DNA of 64,000 bases. Source: Pedobacter sp. B4-66. Its GTDB lineage: Bacteria; Bacteroidota; Bacteroidia; Sphingobacteriales; Sphingobacteriaceae. A program made the position numbers and the translations under genes. Position 1 is the stretch's first letter. Every line of letters starts with the position of its first letter. Below, one piece after another: positions 52,029 to 62,494 of the stretch. Under the pieces are notes generated by a model. The model had not been told where the DNA came from, searched no databases, and saw only the letters and a program-made list of their open reading frames with translations. The DNA lies in contig NZ_JAFVME010000001.1 of NCBI RefSeq assembly GCF_018492665.1, forward strand, positions 904,567-968,566, in the 5' to 3' direction.

Positions 52029-54312
52029 ATCCAGCTTATTTATACTTGCGTGTTTAATTTTTGGAGCCTGTAGCAGTACCAAAAACCTTAAACCCGGAGA
52101 GATATTATATACCGGTGCAGATATTAACATCAATCCTGATTCAACAGCAAAAATTGAGAATCAGAAAGAGGTTAAGGATATCCTTCTTAGTAAAACAAGG
52201 CCTAATGCTAATAAGTCGATTTTAGGAGTAAAGTTTAAACTTGCCATGTATAATCTTGCCGGTGAGCCTAAAAAACCGAAAGGGATTAGACATTGGTTAC
52301 GTACAAAAGTTGGTGAACCGCCAGTGCTTTTAAGTGAGGTTAAAATACCATACAACAACGCCGTACTTAAAAGCTATTTGCTTAGTCAGGGTTATCTTCA
52401 ATCTGAGGTAAATGGAGATACCGTTGTTAAGGGCAAAAAGGGAAAAGCACTTTACACTGTAGTTACCGGTGAAAGGTATAAGATAAATAGTGTTGAATTT
52501 CCGAAAGACAGTACCGGTGTCGTTGCTGCAATCAATCAGAATAAAGATAAAACTTTATTAAAAGTTGGCGACAACTATGATCTGGAGACTTATAAAAATG
52601 AAAGAATAAGGATAGACAATGATTTAAAGGAACGTGGATATTTTTACTTTAGTCCGGACTATTTAATTTTACAAGTAGACAGTACAGTTGGCAAAAACCT
52701 TGTAGACATCAGAATAAAAGTAAAAGATATTGCTCCTGATGCAGGCTTAAAACCTTATACCATTGAAAAGATTAACATCTACCCTAATTACTCTTTAAGA
52801 AGGGATAGCGCAATAAGGCACTCGATTCCTGAAGTATATAAGGATTTCAATATTTATGATTCACGACACACTTACAAATCAGGTCTATTTGACCGCCTGG
52901 TATTCTTTAAAAAAGATGAAACGTATAACAGACGTGATCATAATCAATCTTTAAACAGAATGGTTAACATAGGTGTTTTTCAGAATGTAAAAGCCGAGTT
53001 TTTACCAGTTGATAGTTTTAGAAATAACAAACTTAATTTAAATATTTTCCTTACCCCATTAAAGAAAAACTCTCTTTCATTTTCTCTTACAGGAACAAGT
53101 AAGTCCAACAACTTTGTTGGATCGGAAGCCAAGTTAACACAAACTACCCGTAACCTTTTTAGAGGTGGAGAGCAATTGGATATCAGTGTGAGTGGTGGCT
53201 TCGAAACTCAGGTAAGTGGGCAGGCAAAAGGTTTGAACTCTTATTCTTTTACTACTGAGGCAAAACTTACTTTTCCAAGATTTATACTACCTTTCTTTGA
53301 TTTCAATAGTACCAATGCGTTTATACCTAAAACCATTGCTTCATTATCTTATCAATCGCTAAATAGAGGATCTTTATATAGCTTGAATTCAGTTAAAGGA
53401 GAGTTTGGATATATTTGGAAAGAGAACTTATATAAGGAACATACTTTTAATCCAATCTCTATCAATTACGTAACATCTAATGTAACAAATGACACGGCTA
53501 AGAGAGACAGCTTGTATCTTGCAAACCCGGGTTTGAAAAACAATCTGGAAAGCCAATTCATTATTGGAAGTAATTACAACTTTACTTTCACTAACCAGAT
53601 GGAAGATTTTAGAAGAAATAACATCTATTTTAATGGAAGTTTGGAAACCGGTGGAAACGTTTGGGGCATGTTTGCAGGTAAAAATAAAGAAGGCAAAAAA
53701 ACAGTACTTGGCATTCCGATTAATCAATTTATCAGAGTTGAAACAGATTTTAGAGATTATTATAAGATCACAAAACGACTTATCTGGGCAAGCCGTTTAA
53801 ATCTTGGCTATGGTTATGGTTATGGTAATAACACATCCATTCCATTTGTGCGTCAATTCTTTGCCGGTGGCAGTAATGACATTAGGGCATTTGCCGCCAG
53901 ATCGTTAGGCCCAGGTTCATATAAACAAAAGGATCAAACCATTAGCTTTACTGACCAAAGTGGAGATATAAAGGCAATGGTTAATACCGAACTACGTTTT
54001 AAACTATTTAGCATTTTGTATGGAGCATTATTTGCAGATGCTGGTAATGTGTGGTTAAGAAAAGAAGATCCTGAAAGACCGGGCTCAGGATTTAATTTTA
54101 AAGATGCACTTGATGAAATTGCAGTAGGCACAGGTGCTGGTCTCCGTGTAGATGCCTCAATCTTTGTAATTCGCTTAGATGTAGCCTTCCCTATCAGAAA
54201 GCCGTATCTTGAGCCTGGAAATCGCTGGGTAATAGATCAGGTAGATTTTGGAAGCAGTGCCTGGCGAAAAGAAAACTTAATTTATAACATAGGTATTGGA
54301 TATCCTTTTTAA
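52012..54312 (+). CDS. tamL: TamL, lipoprotein form of the BamA-like TamA partner
   Basis: From the ATG at 52012 the protein has 766 residues. An AGAGG lies about 6 bases upstream of this ATG, so it is preferred over ATG 51994, and the longer frame from 51889 is rejected as lying inside tamB. The signal has lipid cysteine C20 (LACLIFGAC). POTRA-like domains follow (ISVEFPKDSTG-type strands, KDIAPDAGLKPYTIEKINI). The C-terminal surface-antigen barrel includes RQFFAGGSNDIRAFAARSLG and ends NIGIGYPF with a terminal aromatic. A lipidated TamA next to TamB is the known Bacteroidota arrangement. Confidence 0.9.
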   Translation: MRQQIKSSLFILACLIFGACSSTKNLKPGEILYTGADININPDSTAKIENQKEVKDILLSKTRPNANKSILGVKFKLAMYNLAGEPKKPKGIRHWLRTKVGEPPVLLSEVKIPYNNAVLKSYLLSQGYLQSEVNGDTVVKGKKGKALYTVVTGERYKINSVEFPKDSTGVVAAINQNKDKTLLKVGDNYDLETYKNERIRIDNDLKERGYFYFSPDYLILQVDSTVGKNLVDIRIKVKDIAPDAGLKPYTIEKINIYPNYSLRRDSAIRHSIPEVYKDFNIYDSRHTYKSGLFDRLVFFKKDETYNRRDHNQSLNRMVNIGVFQNVKAEFLPVDSFRNNKLNLNIFLTPLKKNSLSFSLTGTSKSNNFVGSEAKLTQTTRNLFRGGEQLDISVSGGFETQVSGQAKGLNSYSFTTEAKLTFPRFILPFFDFNSTNAFIPKTIASLSYQSLNRGSLYSLNSVKGEFGYIWKENLYKEHTFNPISINYVTSNVTNDTAKRDSLYLANPGLKNNLESQFIIGSNYNFTFTNQMEDFRRNNIYFNGSLETGGNVWGMFAGKNKEGKKTVLGIPINQFIRVETDFRDYYKITKRLIWASRLNLGYGYGYGNNTSIPFVRQFFAGGSNDIRAFAARSLGPGSYKQKDQTISFTDQSGDIKAMVNTELRFKLFSILYGALFADAGNVWLRKEDPERPGSGFNFKDALDEIAVGTGAGLRVDASIFVIRLDVAFPIRKPYLEPGNRWVIDQVDFGSSAWRKENLIYNIGIGYPF

Positions 54313-54320
54313 TATTGATT

Positions 54321-55358
54321 ATGACATTTTTAAAAAAAGCCATTCACTTTGTTAAAGCAACAGCTCATTTATTTATAGCCGCAGGAAAGGGATTTATGGA
54401 AGATAGGGTTATGAAGCTAAGTGCCGCACTCGCCTACTACACCATCTTTTCCCTTACTCCTCTTATTATTATTATCATTGCAGCAGCTAGTCTGTTTTTA
54501 GGTGGTGACATTGCTCATACGGTGGAGTATGCTGCTGATGGAACGGTTAAGGCATACAAGATGGATCCGAGAGAAGAACTTTTCTCTGAAATACAAGATT
54601 TAGTTGGCCCGGAAGCCACTGCTCAATTAAAGTCATTTGTAAAACAATCTAATGTTTCCGGGAAGAGTACTTTAGGATTAATTATAGGTATCACCACGCT
54701 TATTATTGGTGCTACTGCAATGTTTATAGAAATTCAGGACAGTATTAACCTGATCTGGAAAGTAAAAGCTGTACCCAAAAAAGGTTGGAAGAAACTAATT
54801 ACCAACAGGCTGCTCTCCTTTTCACTAATTGCATCATTAGGGTTTTTATTGCTCGTTTCCCTCGTTATAAACAGCGTTGTAGTTGGTATAGGAGATAAAC
54901 TTGTAGGGCTTGCTTCTAAGGTTGGGATTGAAAAGGTATCTGAACTTTTTATGCTAATCTTAACTAACGCTTTAACACTAGCTGTAGTAACCTGCATTTT
55001 CGCGATCATATTTAAGGTACTGCCTGATGTTGATTTAAAATGGAAACCGGCAATTGTTGGTGCCTTATTTACTGCTCTACTATTCAGTTTGGGCAAGTAT
55101 GTAATTGGAATTTACATAGAAAGAGGCAACCCTGCTTCGGCTTTTGGGGCTGCTAGTTCCATCATTGTAATTCTTCTTTGGATCTACTATACCTCTATCA
55201 TATTGTACTTTGGTGCTGAATTTACACAAGCTTATGCAGAAAGATACGCTAAAGGTATCTCACCAAGTAAGTATGCTGTACACACCAAAATTGTGGTAGT
55301 AGAAAAAAAGGTGGATGTATTACCACCTCAACATCCAGAAGATACAAAGATAATCTGA
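54321..55358 (+). CDS. YihY/BrkB-family inner-membrane protein
   Basis: From the ATG at 54321 the protein has 345 residues (a TTG two codons earlier is possible). It has about six transmembrane helices and the family patterns KLSAALAYYTIFSLTPLIII, IIGATAMFIEIQDSINLIWK, LPDVDLKWKPAIVGALFTAL and SSIIVILLWIYYTSIILYFG. YihY proteins were once misnamed RNase BN; their role is thought to be membrane transport or envelope-related. It follows tamL by 8 bases and is likely in the tamB-tamL transcript. Confidence 0.9.
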   Translation: MTFLKKAIHFVKATAHLFIAAGKGFMEDRVMKLSAALAYYTIFSLTPLIIIIIAAASLFLGGDIAHTVEYAADGTVKAYKMDPREELFSEIQDLVGPEATAQLKSFVKQSNVSGKSTLGLIIGITTLIIGATAMFIEIQDSINLIWKVKAVPKKGWKKLITNRLLSFSLIASLGFLLLVSLVINSVVVGIGDKLVGLASKVGIEKVSELFMLILTNALTLAVVTCIFAIIFKVLPDVDLKWKPAIVGALFTALLFSLGKYVIGIYIERGNPASAFGAASSIIVILLWIYYTSIILYFGAEFTQAYAERYAKGISPSKYAVHTKIVVVEKKVDVLPPQHPEDTKII

Positions 55359-55367
55359 TGGGGCTAG

Positions 55368-57488
55368 CTATATGTATTTAATCATCTGATCCATCAGCTC
55401 CTTTTCTAAGAACGGCTTTAATACCAGATCATTCATTCCTGCTTTTAAATAGGCTTCTCGGTTCTCCTGCATTACGTGAGCTGTTATTCCTAAAATTGGA
55501 ATTCTAGACTTCGCAAAATCTCCATTGTACCGGATTTCGTGTGTAAGCTCTACCCCGCCCATTACAGGCATTTGAATATCAGTTAGGATAATGTCGTAAT
55601 CCTTTTTCTTGTATAATTCCAATGCTTGTTTACCATCATAAGCAGAATCATATTCCATTCTCCACCTTTTCAGTATTGTTTGAACCAATAGAATGTTCAT
55701 TTTATTATCGTCGACTAGTAGCACTCTTTTCCCTGCTAATTCTCCAACACCCGACACTCCTACATTAACACGTTGTTCCTGTTCGAATTCTGAAATAAGG
55801 TAAGGGATTTCAAAACTAAATACTGAACCCTTACCAAGTACACTGCTTACATTTATTTTACCGCCTTGTAATTCTACTATCTTTTTACAGATTGCCAGTC
55901 CTAAACCTGTTCCCTGAAGCTGTGTTTTAGCCGATGAATAGATTTGTGAAAATTCAAGAAATATTACTTCAAGATCTTCTTTAGCCATACCTATTCCAGT
56001 ATCCTCTACCTGTGCTTTTAATACAGCTTGTTTTTTCCCATCTAACACCAACTGAACTCTAAGTGTTATCTTTCCTCTTTTAGTAAACTTAATGGCATTG
56101 GTTAACAGATTCATAACAACCTGTTTTAAGCGAAGACGATCGCCAATTAAATAAACCTTGTTATCAATAGATATTTTATTTTCTAAATGCAACCCTTTGT
56201 TCTCAGCTAATACATTCATACTGTGAAAAACTTCAGCAATCTCTAATTCTGGCGAGAAGGGTTCAGATTCAATATTTATTTTACCTACTTCGTATTTAGA
56301 AAAATCGAGAATCTCATTGACCAATTCCAATAGCATTTCCGATGAATTCCTGATGGCATCCACCTGTTCCCGCTGTTCCTCATTCAGGTCACTCTTGCCA
56401 AGTTGCTCAGAAAATCCAACTACTGAATTTAATGGAGTTCGTATCTCATGGCTCATATTAGCAAGGAAACGACTTTTTGAATGTGAATCCTGAGCTGCCA
56501 GGCTATTCATACTAATTAATAGGCTTTCATTTTTATAAAGCTTATAAAGATTGTATAGTATAATGATGGCCAAACTAACTAACAATAATGCATCTATTAG
56601 TTCCATTCCACTTAATGCCTTAAGTTCTCCTTCAAGCTCTTCTCCCAAGGTTACTCTGCGCTTGGTAATATATTCAATATCATTTCGCTTAAAGTCTTTT
56701 AGCACAGTAATGATATCCTCGATCAATTTATTATTCAAAAGCAAAATTGCTTGTTCATTGGTTTTTATCTTATTGTTATTGGCATAAAGCTTACGATAAT
56801 ACGCTTCTACTTCGTCCAGCAGTTTATTATTGAAATTTGTGACCTCATTTACAACGCCTTCGTTTTTAGTTGTCTTAACAATTGTAACTGTACTATCCTT
56901 AGAGCCTTTATTGGAAATCGCATCAGCCAGTCTGCCAAAGAATTTTTTACGTGGTGCAACGGCCTGTTTAATGGTATCTACCGTTGCAACTGTTTTAAAC
57001 TTTTTCTTTATTGAATTGAGGTTAATTTTTGCCTTAGCTCTGTTTTCTTCCAGACCAAGTTTAGAGAACCCAGCAAACAAGCTATCTGTTAACCGCCTAA
57101 GTTTCAAATAGCTTTCTGTTTTTAGTTTTTTTTCATTTACAAGCCCTTTTAAATCCTTACGCTTTACATCATTCTCTTCTTGCTTATTAAGGTCATTTAA
57201 AAGAAATGAAATTCGTTGAATTCCTTTTGAGAATTGATTGAGGTAATACTTGTCGGCAGTTACCGCATACATACGCGAATTGTTCTCTGCCTGATAGAGA
57301 ATATAAATGCAGCTATCTACTTCGGAATAGCTCTTTTGAAGAGTTGTTAGTTTTACAATATCGCCCTTAAGCCCATTAACTTTATTGTTACGAAGGTATA
57401 ATAGAAAGGCATAGGTAAATAATGCAATTATTAAAAAGGCTACTACAAAGTAACGAAACGGATCTCTTCTCTTAGCGTTGAACGGCAT
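55368..57488 (-). CDS. Hybrid histidine kinase with receiver domain
   Basis: The 706-residue protein has a transmembrane helix at about 12-31, an extracytoplasmic, largely helical, Lys/Asn-rich region (32-295), and a second helix at about 296-315. A HisKA domain follows with H347 (FLANMSHEIRTPLNSVVGFS), then an ATPase domain (QVEDTGIGMAKEDL, GTGLGLAICKKIVELQGG). A C-terminal receiver has phosphorylation site D637 (IILTDIQMPVMGG) and K691 in LVLKPF. There is no DNA-binding domain, so the output probably passes to another protein. The signal is unknown. Convergent with yihY; the 119-base gap to parE shows nothing else. Confidence 0.93.
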   Translation of the reverse strand: MPFNAKRRDPFRYFVVAFLIIALFTYAFLLYLRNNKVNGLKGDIVKLTTLQKSYSEVDSCIYILYQAENNSRMYAVTADKYYLNQFSKGIQRISFLLNDLNKQEENDVKRKDLKGLVNEKKLKTESYLKLRRLTDSLFAGFSKLGLEENRAKAKINLNSIKKKFKTVATVDTIKQAVAPRKKFFGRLADAISNKGSKDSTVTIVKTTKNEGVVNEVTNFNNKLLDEVEAYYRKLYANNNKIKTNEQAILLLNNKLIEDIITVLKDFKRNDIEYITKRRVTLGEELEGELKALSGMELIDALLLVSLAIIILYNLYKLYKNESLLISMNSLAAQDSHSKSRFLANMSHEIRTPLNSVVGFSEQLGKSDLNEEQREQVDAIRNSSEMLLELVNEILDFSKYEVGKINIESEPFSPELEIAEVFHSMNVLAENKGLHLENKISIDNKVYLIGDRLRLKQVVMNLLTNAIKFTKRGKITLRVQLVLDGKKQAVLKAQVEDTGIGMAKEDLEVIFLEFSQIYSSAKTQLQGTGLGLAICKKIVELQGGKINVSSVLGKGSVFSFEIPYLISEFEQEQRVNVGVSGVGELAGKRVLLVDDNKMNILLVQTILKRWRMEYDSAYDGKQALELYKKKDYDIILTDIQMPVMGGVELTHEIRYNGDFAKSRIPILGITAHVMQENREAYLKAGMNDLVLKPFLEKELMDQMIKYI

Positions 57489-57607
57489 ATGATTTAATTA
57501 TGCTGTAGTTATATCTACAGGATTTATCAAATAATTATATCAAGAGGGATCTGATTGGAATACAATAATAAACCAAAAATTTCAAATAACCGATACTTTA
57601 ATGAATC

Positions 57608-59509
57608 TTAAGCAACATCTTGTGTTGTTTCGTCAGATTCATCTACTGCAGCAACTTCTTCAATAGCCAATTCTTCTATTGTATCTTTTTCTACTCTAAG
57701 GTTTCTGATGATATGCTGCTGTCTATCTGGAGTGTTTTTACCCATATAATACTCCAATAAGTTTTTGATCGTTTGATCTTTAAGGATCACAGGATCTAAC
57801 CTGATATCCTTACCTATAAATAAGCCAAATTCATCAGGAGAAATTTCACCTAAACCTTTAAATCGTGTAATTTCAGGCTTATTACCAAGCTTCTCAATTG
57901 CACGTTTTCTTTCGTCATCGCTATAGCAGTAAATAGTTTCCTTTTTATTACGAACTCTAAACAATGGCGTTTGTAAGATGTAAACATGGCCCGCACGTAC
58001 AAGATCGGGGAAAAACTGAAGAAAAAAGGTCATCATTAATAACCTGATGTGCATACCATCCACATCGGCATCTGTAGCGATTACGATGTTGTTGTAGTGC
58101 AATCCTTCCAACCCATCCTCAATATTTAGCGCATGCTGCAACAGGTTAAACTCTTCATTTTCATAAACCACTTTTTTAGTAAGCTCATAACAATTTAAAG
58201 GTTTCCCCTTAAGACTAAAAACAGCCTGGCAATCTACATCTCTGGATTTAGTGATTGAACCAGAAGCAGAATCACCCTCAGTGATAAACAAGGTAGTTTC
58301 GTATCTTTTATCGTGATTACTGTTAAAGTGAACTTTACAATCTCTTAGTTTCTTATTGTGTAAGGAAGCTTTTTTCGCTCTGTCGTTAGCCAGTTTCTTG
58401 ATGCCGGCAATATCTTTACGCTCTCTTTCAGATTGTAATATTCTTTTAAGCAATGCATCAGATACATCTGAATGTTTGTGCAAGTAATCATCAAGCTCCT
58501 TTTTAACAAAATCGTTAATAAAGGTTCTCACAGAAGGGCCATCTGGTCCCATGTTCTGTGACCCAAGCTTTGTTTTAGTCTGTGATTCAAACACTGGTTC
58601 CTGCACTCTAACAGAAATAGCAGCTATAATTGATGCCCTGATATCAGAAGCATCATATTCTTTTTTATAGAACTCTCTTATCGTTTTCACCACAGCCTCA
58701 CGGAATGCAGCCTGATGTGTACCACCTTGTGTAGTATGCTGACCATTAACAAAAGAGTGATAGTCCTCTCCGTATTGTTGGCCGTGAGTCATTGCAATCT
58801 CAATATCATTACCTATTAAGTGAATAATAGGATAACGCAATTCTTCGGCTTTATTAAATTTAGAAAGCAAGTCGTATAATCCTCTTTCCGAGAAATATTT
58901 TTGATTATTAAAGTTAACAGTAAGGCCAGTATTCAAGAACACATAGTTCCAGATCATGCTTTCTACAAAATCTGGTATGTAATGGTAATTTCTGAAAATA
59001 GTTTCATCCGGATAAAAGGTAATTGCAGTACCGTTACGCTGAGTAGTTTCGAAAATATCATTTTCTAAAACAACTTCACCTTTAGAGAATTCTACTTTTT
59101 TAGTTTTTCCATCACGATAGGATTGAACCACAAAATTAGTAGAAAGTGCATTTACTGCTTTAGTACCCACACCATTTAACCCTACCGATTTTTGGAATGC
59201 ATTGCTATCGTATTTACCCCCGGTATTTATTTTAGAAACACAGTCTATTACTTTACCCAATGGAATACCCCTACCGTAATCCCTCACATTCACTTTATGT
59301 TCGGATACGGTAATTTCAATTGTCCTGCCAGAGCCCATTACAAACTCATCTATTGAGTTATCCACAATTTCTTTAAGCAAAACATAAATCCCATCATCCT
59401 GTGCAGATCCATCACCCAGTTTACCAATGTACATACCGGGACGTAATCTGATGTGTTCTTTCCAGTCGAGGGAGCGTATACTATCTTCGTTATAATTCGG
59501 TTCAGCCAT
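57608..59509 (-). CDS. parE: DNA topoisomerase IV subunit B
   Basis: The 633-residue GHKL ATPase has the Bergerat motifs [11 protein letters not shown] (46-56), [12 protein letters not shown] and the ATP lid [17 protein letters not shown]. The TOPRIM domain has [10 protein letters not shown] and [15 protein letters not shown]. The length fits ParE rather than the longer GyrB. It pairs with ParC, encoded about 11.5 kb to the left on the same strand. A TAnnTTTG element (TATTTTTG, 59536-59529) lies 20 bases upstream of the ATG. Confidence 0.93.
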   Translation of the reverse strand: MAEPNYNEDSIRSLDWKEHIRLRPGMYIGKLGDGSAQDDGIYVLLKEIVDNSIDEFVMGSGRTIEITVSEHKVNVRDYGRGIPLGKVIDCVSKINTGGKYDSNAFQKSVGLNGVGTKAVNALSTNFVVQSYRDGKTKKVEFSKGEVVLENDIFETTQRNGTAITFYPDETIFRNYHYIPDFVESMIWNYVFLNTGLTVNFNNQKYFSERGLYDLLSKFNKAEELRYPIIHLIGNDIEIAMTHGQQYGEDYHSFVNGQHTTQGGTHQAAFREAVVKTIREFYKKEYDASDIRASIIAAISVRVQEPVFESQTKTKLGSQNMGPDGPSVRTFINDFVKKELDDYLHKHSDVSDALLKRILQSERERKDIAGIKKLANDRAKKASLHNKKLRDCKVHFNSNHDKRYETTLFITEGDSASGSITKSRDVDCQAVFSLKGKPLNCYELTKKVVYENEEFNLLQHALNIEDGLEGLHYNNIVIATDADVDGMHIRLLMMTFFLQFFPDLVRAGHVYILQTPLFRVRNKKETIYCYSDDERKRAIEKLGNKPEITRFKGLGEISPDEFGLFIGKDIRLDPVILKDQTIKNLLEYYMGKNTPDRQQHIIRNLRVEKDTIEELAIEEVAAVDESDETTQDVA

Positions 59510-59640
59510 AATGTAAGTGAGTATAATGCAAAAATACGATAATGCAGTAAATTTACTCGAATAAGCTGGGGAATCAATTACAAAGTTTCAACAAATGCAC
59601 ATTTTCATGTATATTCAAATAAATTAAATCCAGATTTAAT

Positions 59641-60984
59641 ATGCGACCTGAAAAACAGCTCTCCATGCTTGACTTATCAATGATCGTTGTAAGTCTGGTG
59701 ATTGGGATGGGCATTTTTCGCACCCCCGTTAATGTGGCTGCAGGAGCGCAAATACCGGAACTGTTTTTCTTAGCCTGGATAGTTGGAGGTTTAATCGCCT
59801 TATGCGGAGCCTTAACTTATGCCGAAATAGGATCCCGCTTTCCGGTTACCGGAGGTTACTATAAAATATTCTCCGCATTTTATCACCCTTCCATTGCATT
59901 TGCCATCAACTGCATTATAGTAGTTTCAAATGCCGCGTCGGTTGCTGGTGTTTCCATTATTGGGGCTGAATATTTAAGTAAAATCATTTTGCCACTTGAA
60001 ATGCAGACAGAGTTTTCAAGGATAGCAATTGCGGCTGTTTCCATTGGTCTGTTTTATTTCGTCAACTTATTAGGCTTAAAGGTTAGTTCTAAGGCACAGA
60101 ATATACTCTCCTTGGTGAAAATCGGTATGGTGCTAGCATTAATTGGAGCTGTATTTACGGGCCCTGCAGCACACTCTGCTCCTTCAGTTTTCAACACATC
60201 AACCGGTGTAGTACCCACTTTATTTGATTATGGTAAAGCTTTAGGCGTTTGCTTAATTGCAATCTCTTTTACCTTTGGCGGATACCAACAAACTATAAAC
60301 TTTGGTGGCGAAACAAAATCACCGGGCAAAGTCATACCTCTCGCAATTATTACTGGCTTATCAGTCATTTTTGTACTCTATCTGGCAATTAATTACGCAT
60401 ATGTAAGAGTTATAGGGTTTGAGCAGCTAAAAACAGCCGAAAGCATTGCAGCGATACTTGCAGGGAAGATCTTTGGACCAATAGGCTTTACCGTTTTATC
60501 CGGTTTAATTTACCTTTCTGTTTTAGGCTATGTAAATGTCAACTTATTAAGCAATCCACGGGCTATGTTTGCCATGGGCGAAGAGAAAGCGTTACCGGCA
60601 ATCTTTACCAAAAAGAATAAAAAAACAGATGTGATGTTCGTAAGCTTAACTGTATTTACCATCATCTCAATAAGTACTTTGTTCTATGCACAAACCTTTG
60701 ATAAAATTTTAAATTACACTATATTTTTAGATTGTATCGGTATGGCTACTTCGGCGGCCACCATATTCTTTTTAAGAAAGCGAACCGCACACCTTGATAA
60801 GAAAATCATTTACAGCATGAGCCTTTATCCGCTAATGCCATTAATATTCATTGCGGCCTATTTGTTCGTGGCAATTAGTATTTATGTTGATGATCCAGAG
60901 GCCGCAATAAATGGACTATTGATATTTTCGTGCTTTATAATTATATATTTCGTAAACCGATTATACCGTAAAAGCCGAACGTAG
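59641..60984 (+). CDS. APC-family amino-acid permease
   Basis: The 447-residue protein has about twelve transmembrane helices. It starts with the APC pattern LSMLDLSMIVVSLVIGMGIF, then GLIALCGALTYAEIGSRFP and VTGGYYKIFSAFYHPSIAF, and has the central SFTFGGYQQTINFGGETKSP motif. It should import an amino acid or polyamine, whose identity cannot be read from sequence. It is divergent from parE and 52 bases upstream of an unrelated transporter. Confidence 0.88.
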   Translation: MRPEKQLSMLDLSMIVVSLVIGMGIFRTPVNVAAGAQIPELFFLAWIVGGLIALCGALTYAEIGSRFPVTGGYYKIFSAFYHPSIAFAINCIIVVSNAASVAGVSIIGAEYLSKIILPLEMQTEFSRIAIAAVSIGLFYFVNLLGLKVSSKAQNILSLVKIGMVLALIGAVFTGPAAHSAPSVFNTSTGVVPTLFDYGKALGVCLIAISFTFGGYQQTINFGGETKSPGKVIPLAIITGLSVIFVLYLAINYAYVRVIGFEQLKTAESIAAILAGKIFGPIGFTVLSGLIYLSVLGYVNVNLLSNPRAMFAMGEEKALPAIFTKKNKKTDVMFVSLTVFTIISISTLFYAQTFDKILNYTIFLDCIGMATSAATIFFLRKRTAHLDKKIIYSMSLYPLMPLIFIAAYLFVAISIYVDDPEAAINGLLIFSCFIIIYFVNRLYRKSRT

Positions 60985-61036
60985 AAAGCAATATAACAAC
61001 CAGAATTAACAAGCCCAATCCATTACCTTATATACG

Positions 61037-62386
61037 ATGCCGATAAAAGAATTACCCTTTAAAAAAGAAATTGCCTACGCAGCAGGAATGATGGGTTGGA
61101 GCATCATGACTAACATCATTATTGTGATGTTGCCCTATTTTTATCTTCCACCAAACAACTCAGGGCTCACTCCTCTTGTGCCTCAATTATTAGTGTTCGG
61201 AGCCTTTAATATCTTATCATTAATTGCAGCATCGGGCAGGTTATTTGATGCAATATATGATCCATTTATAGCATCTATAAGTGATGCCAGTGACAATCCA
61301 AAAGGTAGACGTATTCCTATTATGAAATACGCAATCATTCCAGCAGTAATATGTTGTTCGCTGGTTTTCTACCCAATGGTTAAGGGCGAAAGCATTACCA
61401 ATGCCTGGTGGCTTACCGTAGTACTTGCTGGCTTTTTTATTTCAGTAACCACTTATATTATCCCTTACAATGCACTCTTAGCGGAACTAACACATAGTGC
61501 CGATCAAAAAGTTAAGCTCTCTACCTTCCAACAAGTAGGTTTTGTTTTAGGGATGATAATTGGAGCAATGTGCAATAATTATGCAGACCTGATTCAGGAT
61601 GTTTTTAAAATTACAGACCGATCTGAAGCACTCCAATACACCATCTTTTGTCTTAGCATCTTCTCTGGACTTGTCATGACCTTACCCGTTATGTTTATTG
61701 AGGAGAAAGAATACACTGATGCTAAACCAACTCATATTGACCTTATACCGGCACTTAAAAACACATTTAGAAATACCAATTTCAAATATTACCTGATCTC
61801 AGATTTCACTTATTACATTGCCTTAAGTATCATATCAAGTGGCTTACTTTTCTTCGTTACCGTGTTGTTAGGTTTGCCAGATTCTGATGGCGGTAAATTT
61901 ATGGGAACTATGGTAATTTTATCCCTCTTCTTTTATCCCTTTATCAATTATGGAGCTAAAAGATTCGGAAAAAAGCCTCTGGTATTGGTTGCATTTGGCA
62001 TACTTAGTTTAATATTTGTCACCATTTATTTCTTAGGCAAGTTGCCCTTTTCGCCTGCCGTGCAAATGTACATACTGGTAATTTTCGCTTCCTTCCCTTT
62101 GGCCTCTTTAGGTATTTTGCCTAATGCAATTTTGGCTGACATTGCGCAAAATGACACCAAAGAGACGGGCGAAAACCATGAGGGGATGTTCTTCGCCGTG
62201 AAATACCTCTTTGTAAAATTAGGTCAGACTATGGGAATAGCTATCTTTGCTATGCTGACTGTATATGGCAAAGATCCTGGAAATGATTACGGGCTGCGTT
62301 TAAATGGTGTTGTAGGCTTTGTACTTTGTGTACTGGCACTTTTGTTTTTTAGTCGCTTTAAAGAAAACAAAGCTTCTGATTTATAA
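61037..62386 (+). CDS. MFS transporter of the GPH (glycoside-pentoside-hexuronide) type
   Basis: The 449-residue protein has about twelve transmembrane helices. The GPH signature in the loop between helices 2 and 3 is LFDAIYDPFIASISDASDNP followed by KGRRIPIM. The second half repeats the fold (LLGLPDSDGGKFMGTMVILS). Family members couple sugar uptake to H+ or Na+. It may be cotranscribed with the APC permease. No sugar catabolism gene is adjacent. Confidence 0.87.
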   Translation: MPIKELPFKKEIAYAAGMMGWSIMTNIIIVMLPYFYLPPNNSGLTPLVPQLLVFGAFNILSLIAASGRLFDAIYDPFIASISDASDNPKGRRIPIMKYAIIPAVICCSLVFYPMVKGESITNAWWLTVVLAGFFISVTTYIIPYNALLAELTHSADQKVKLSTFQQVGFVLGMIIGAMCNNYADLIQDVFKITDRSEALQYTIFCLSIFSGLVMTLPVMFIEEKEYTDAKPTHIDLIPALKNTFRNTNFKYYLISDFTYYIALSIISSGLLFFVTVLLGLPDSDGGKFMGTMVILSLFFYPFINYGAKRFGKKPLVLVAFGILSLIFVTIYFLGKLPFSPAVQMYILVIFASFPLASLGILPNAILADIAQNDTKETGENHEGMFFAVKYLFVKLGQTMGIAIFAMLTVYGKDPGNDYGLRLNGVVGFVLCVLALLFFSRFKENKASDL

Positions 62387-62435
62387 CTACATACCTATAA
62401 AAGAGTGAGATGAATAAAAGCCGGAAGTTTATATG

Positions 62436-62443
62436 TACCTTTG
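62436..62443 (+). promoter_or_regulatory. -7 promoter element of rhlE
   Basis: TACCTTTG, followed by C, is an exact TAnnTTTG match 51 bases before the rhlE start. No clear -33 box was found. The leader has a weak GAGG/CCTC inverted repeat (62448-62451 and 62465-62468) and a repeated TTTGCC. Confidence 0.45.
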
Positions 62444-62494
62444 CCGTGAGGTGATATTCTTTTGCCTCGTATTATACATTAAAATACAAACACA

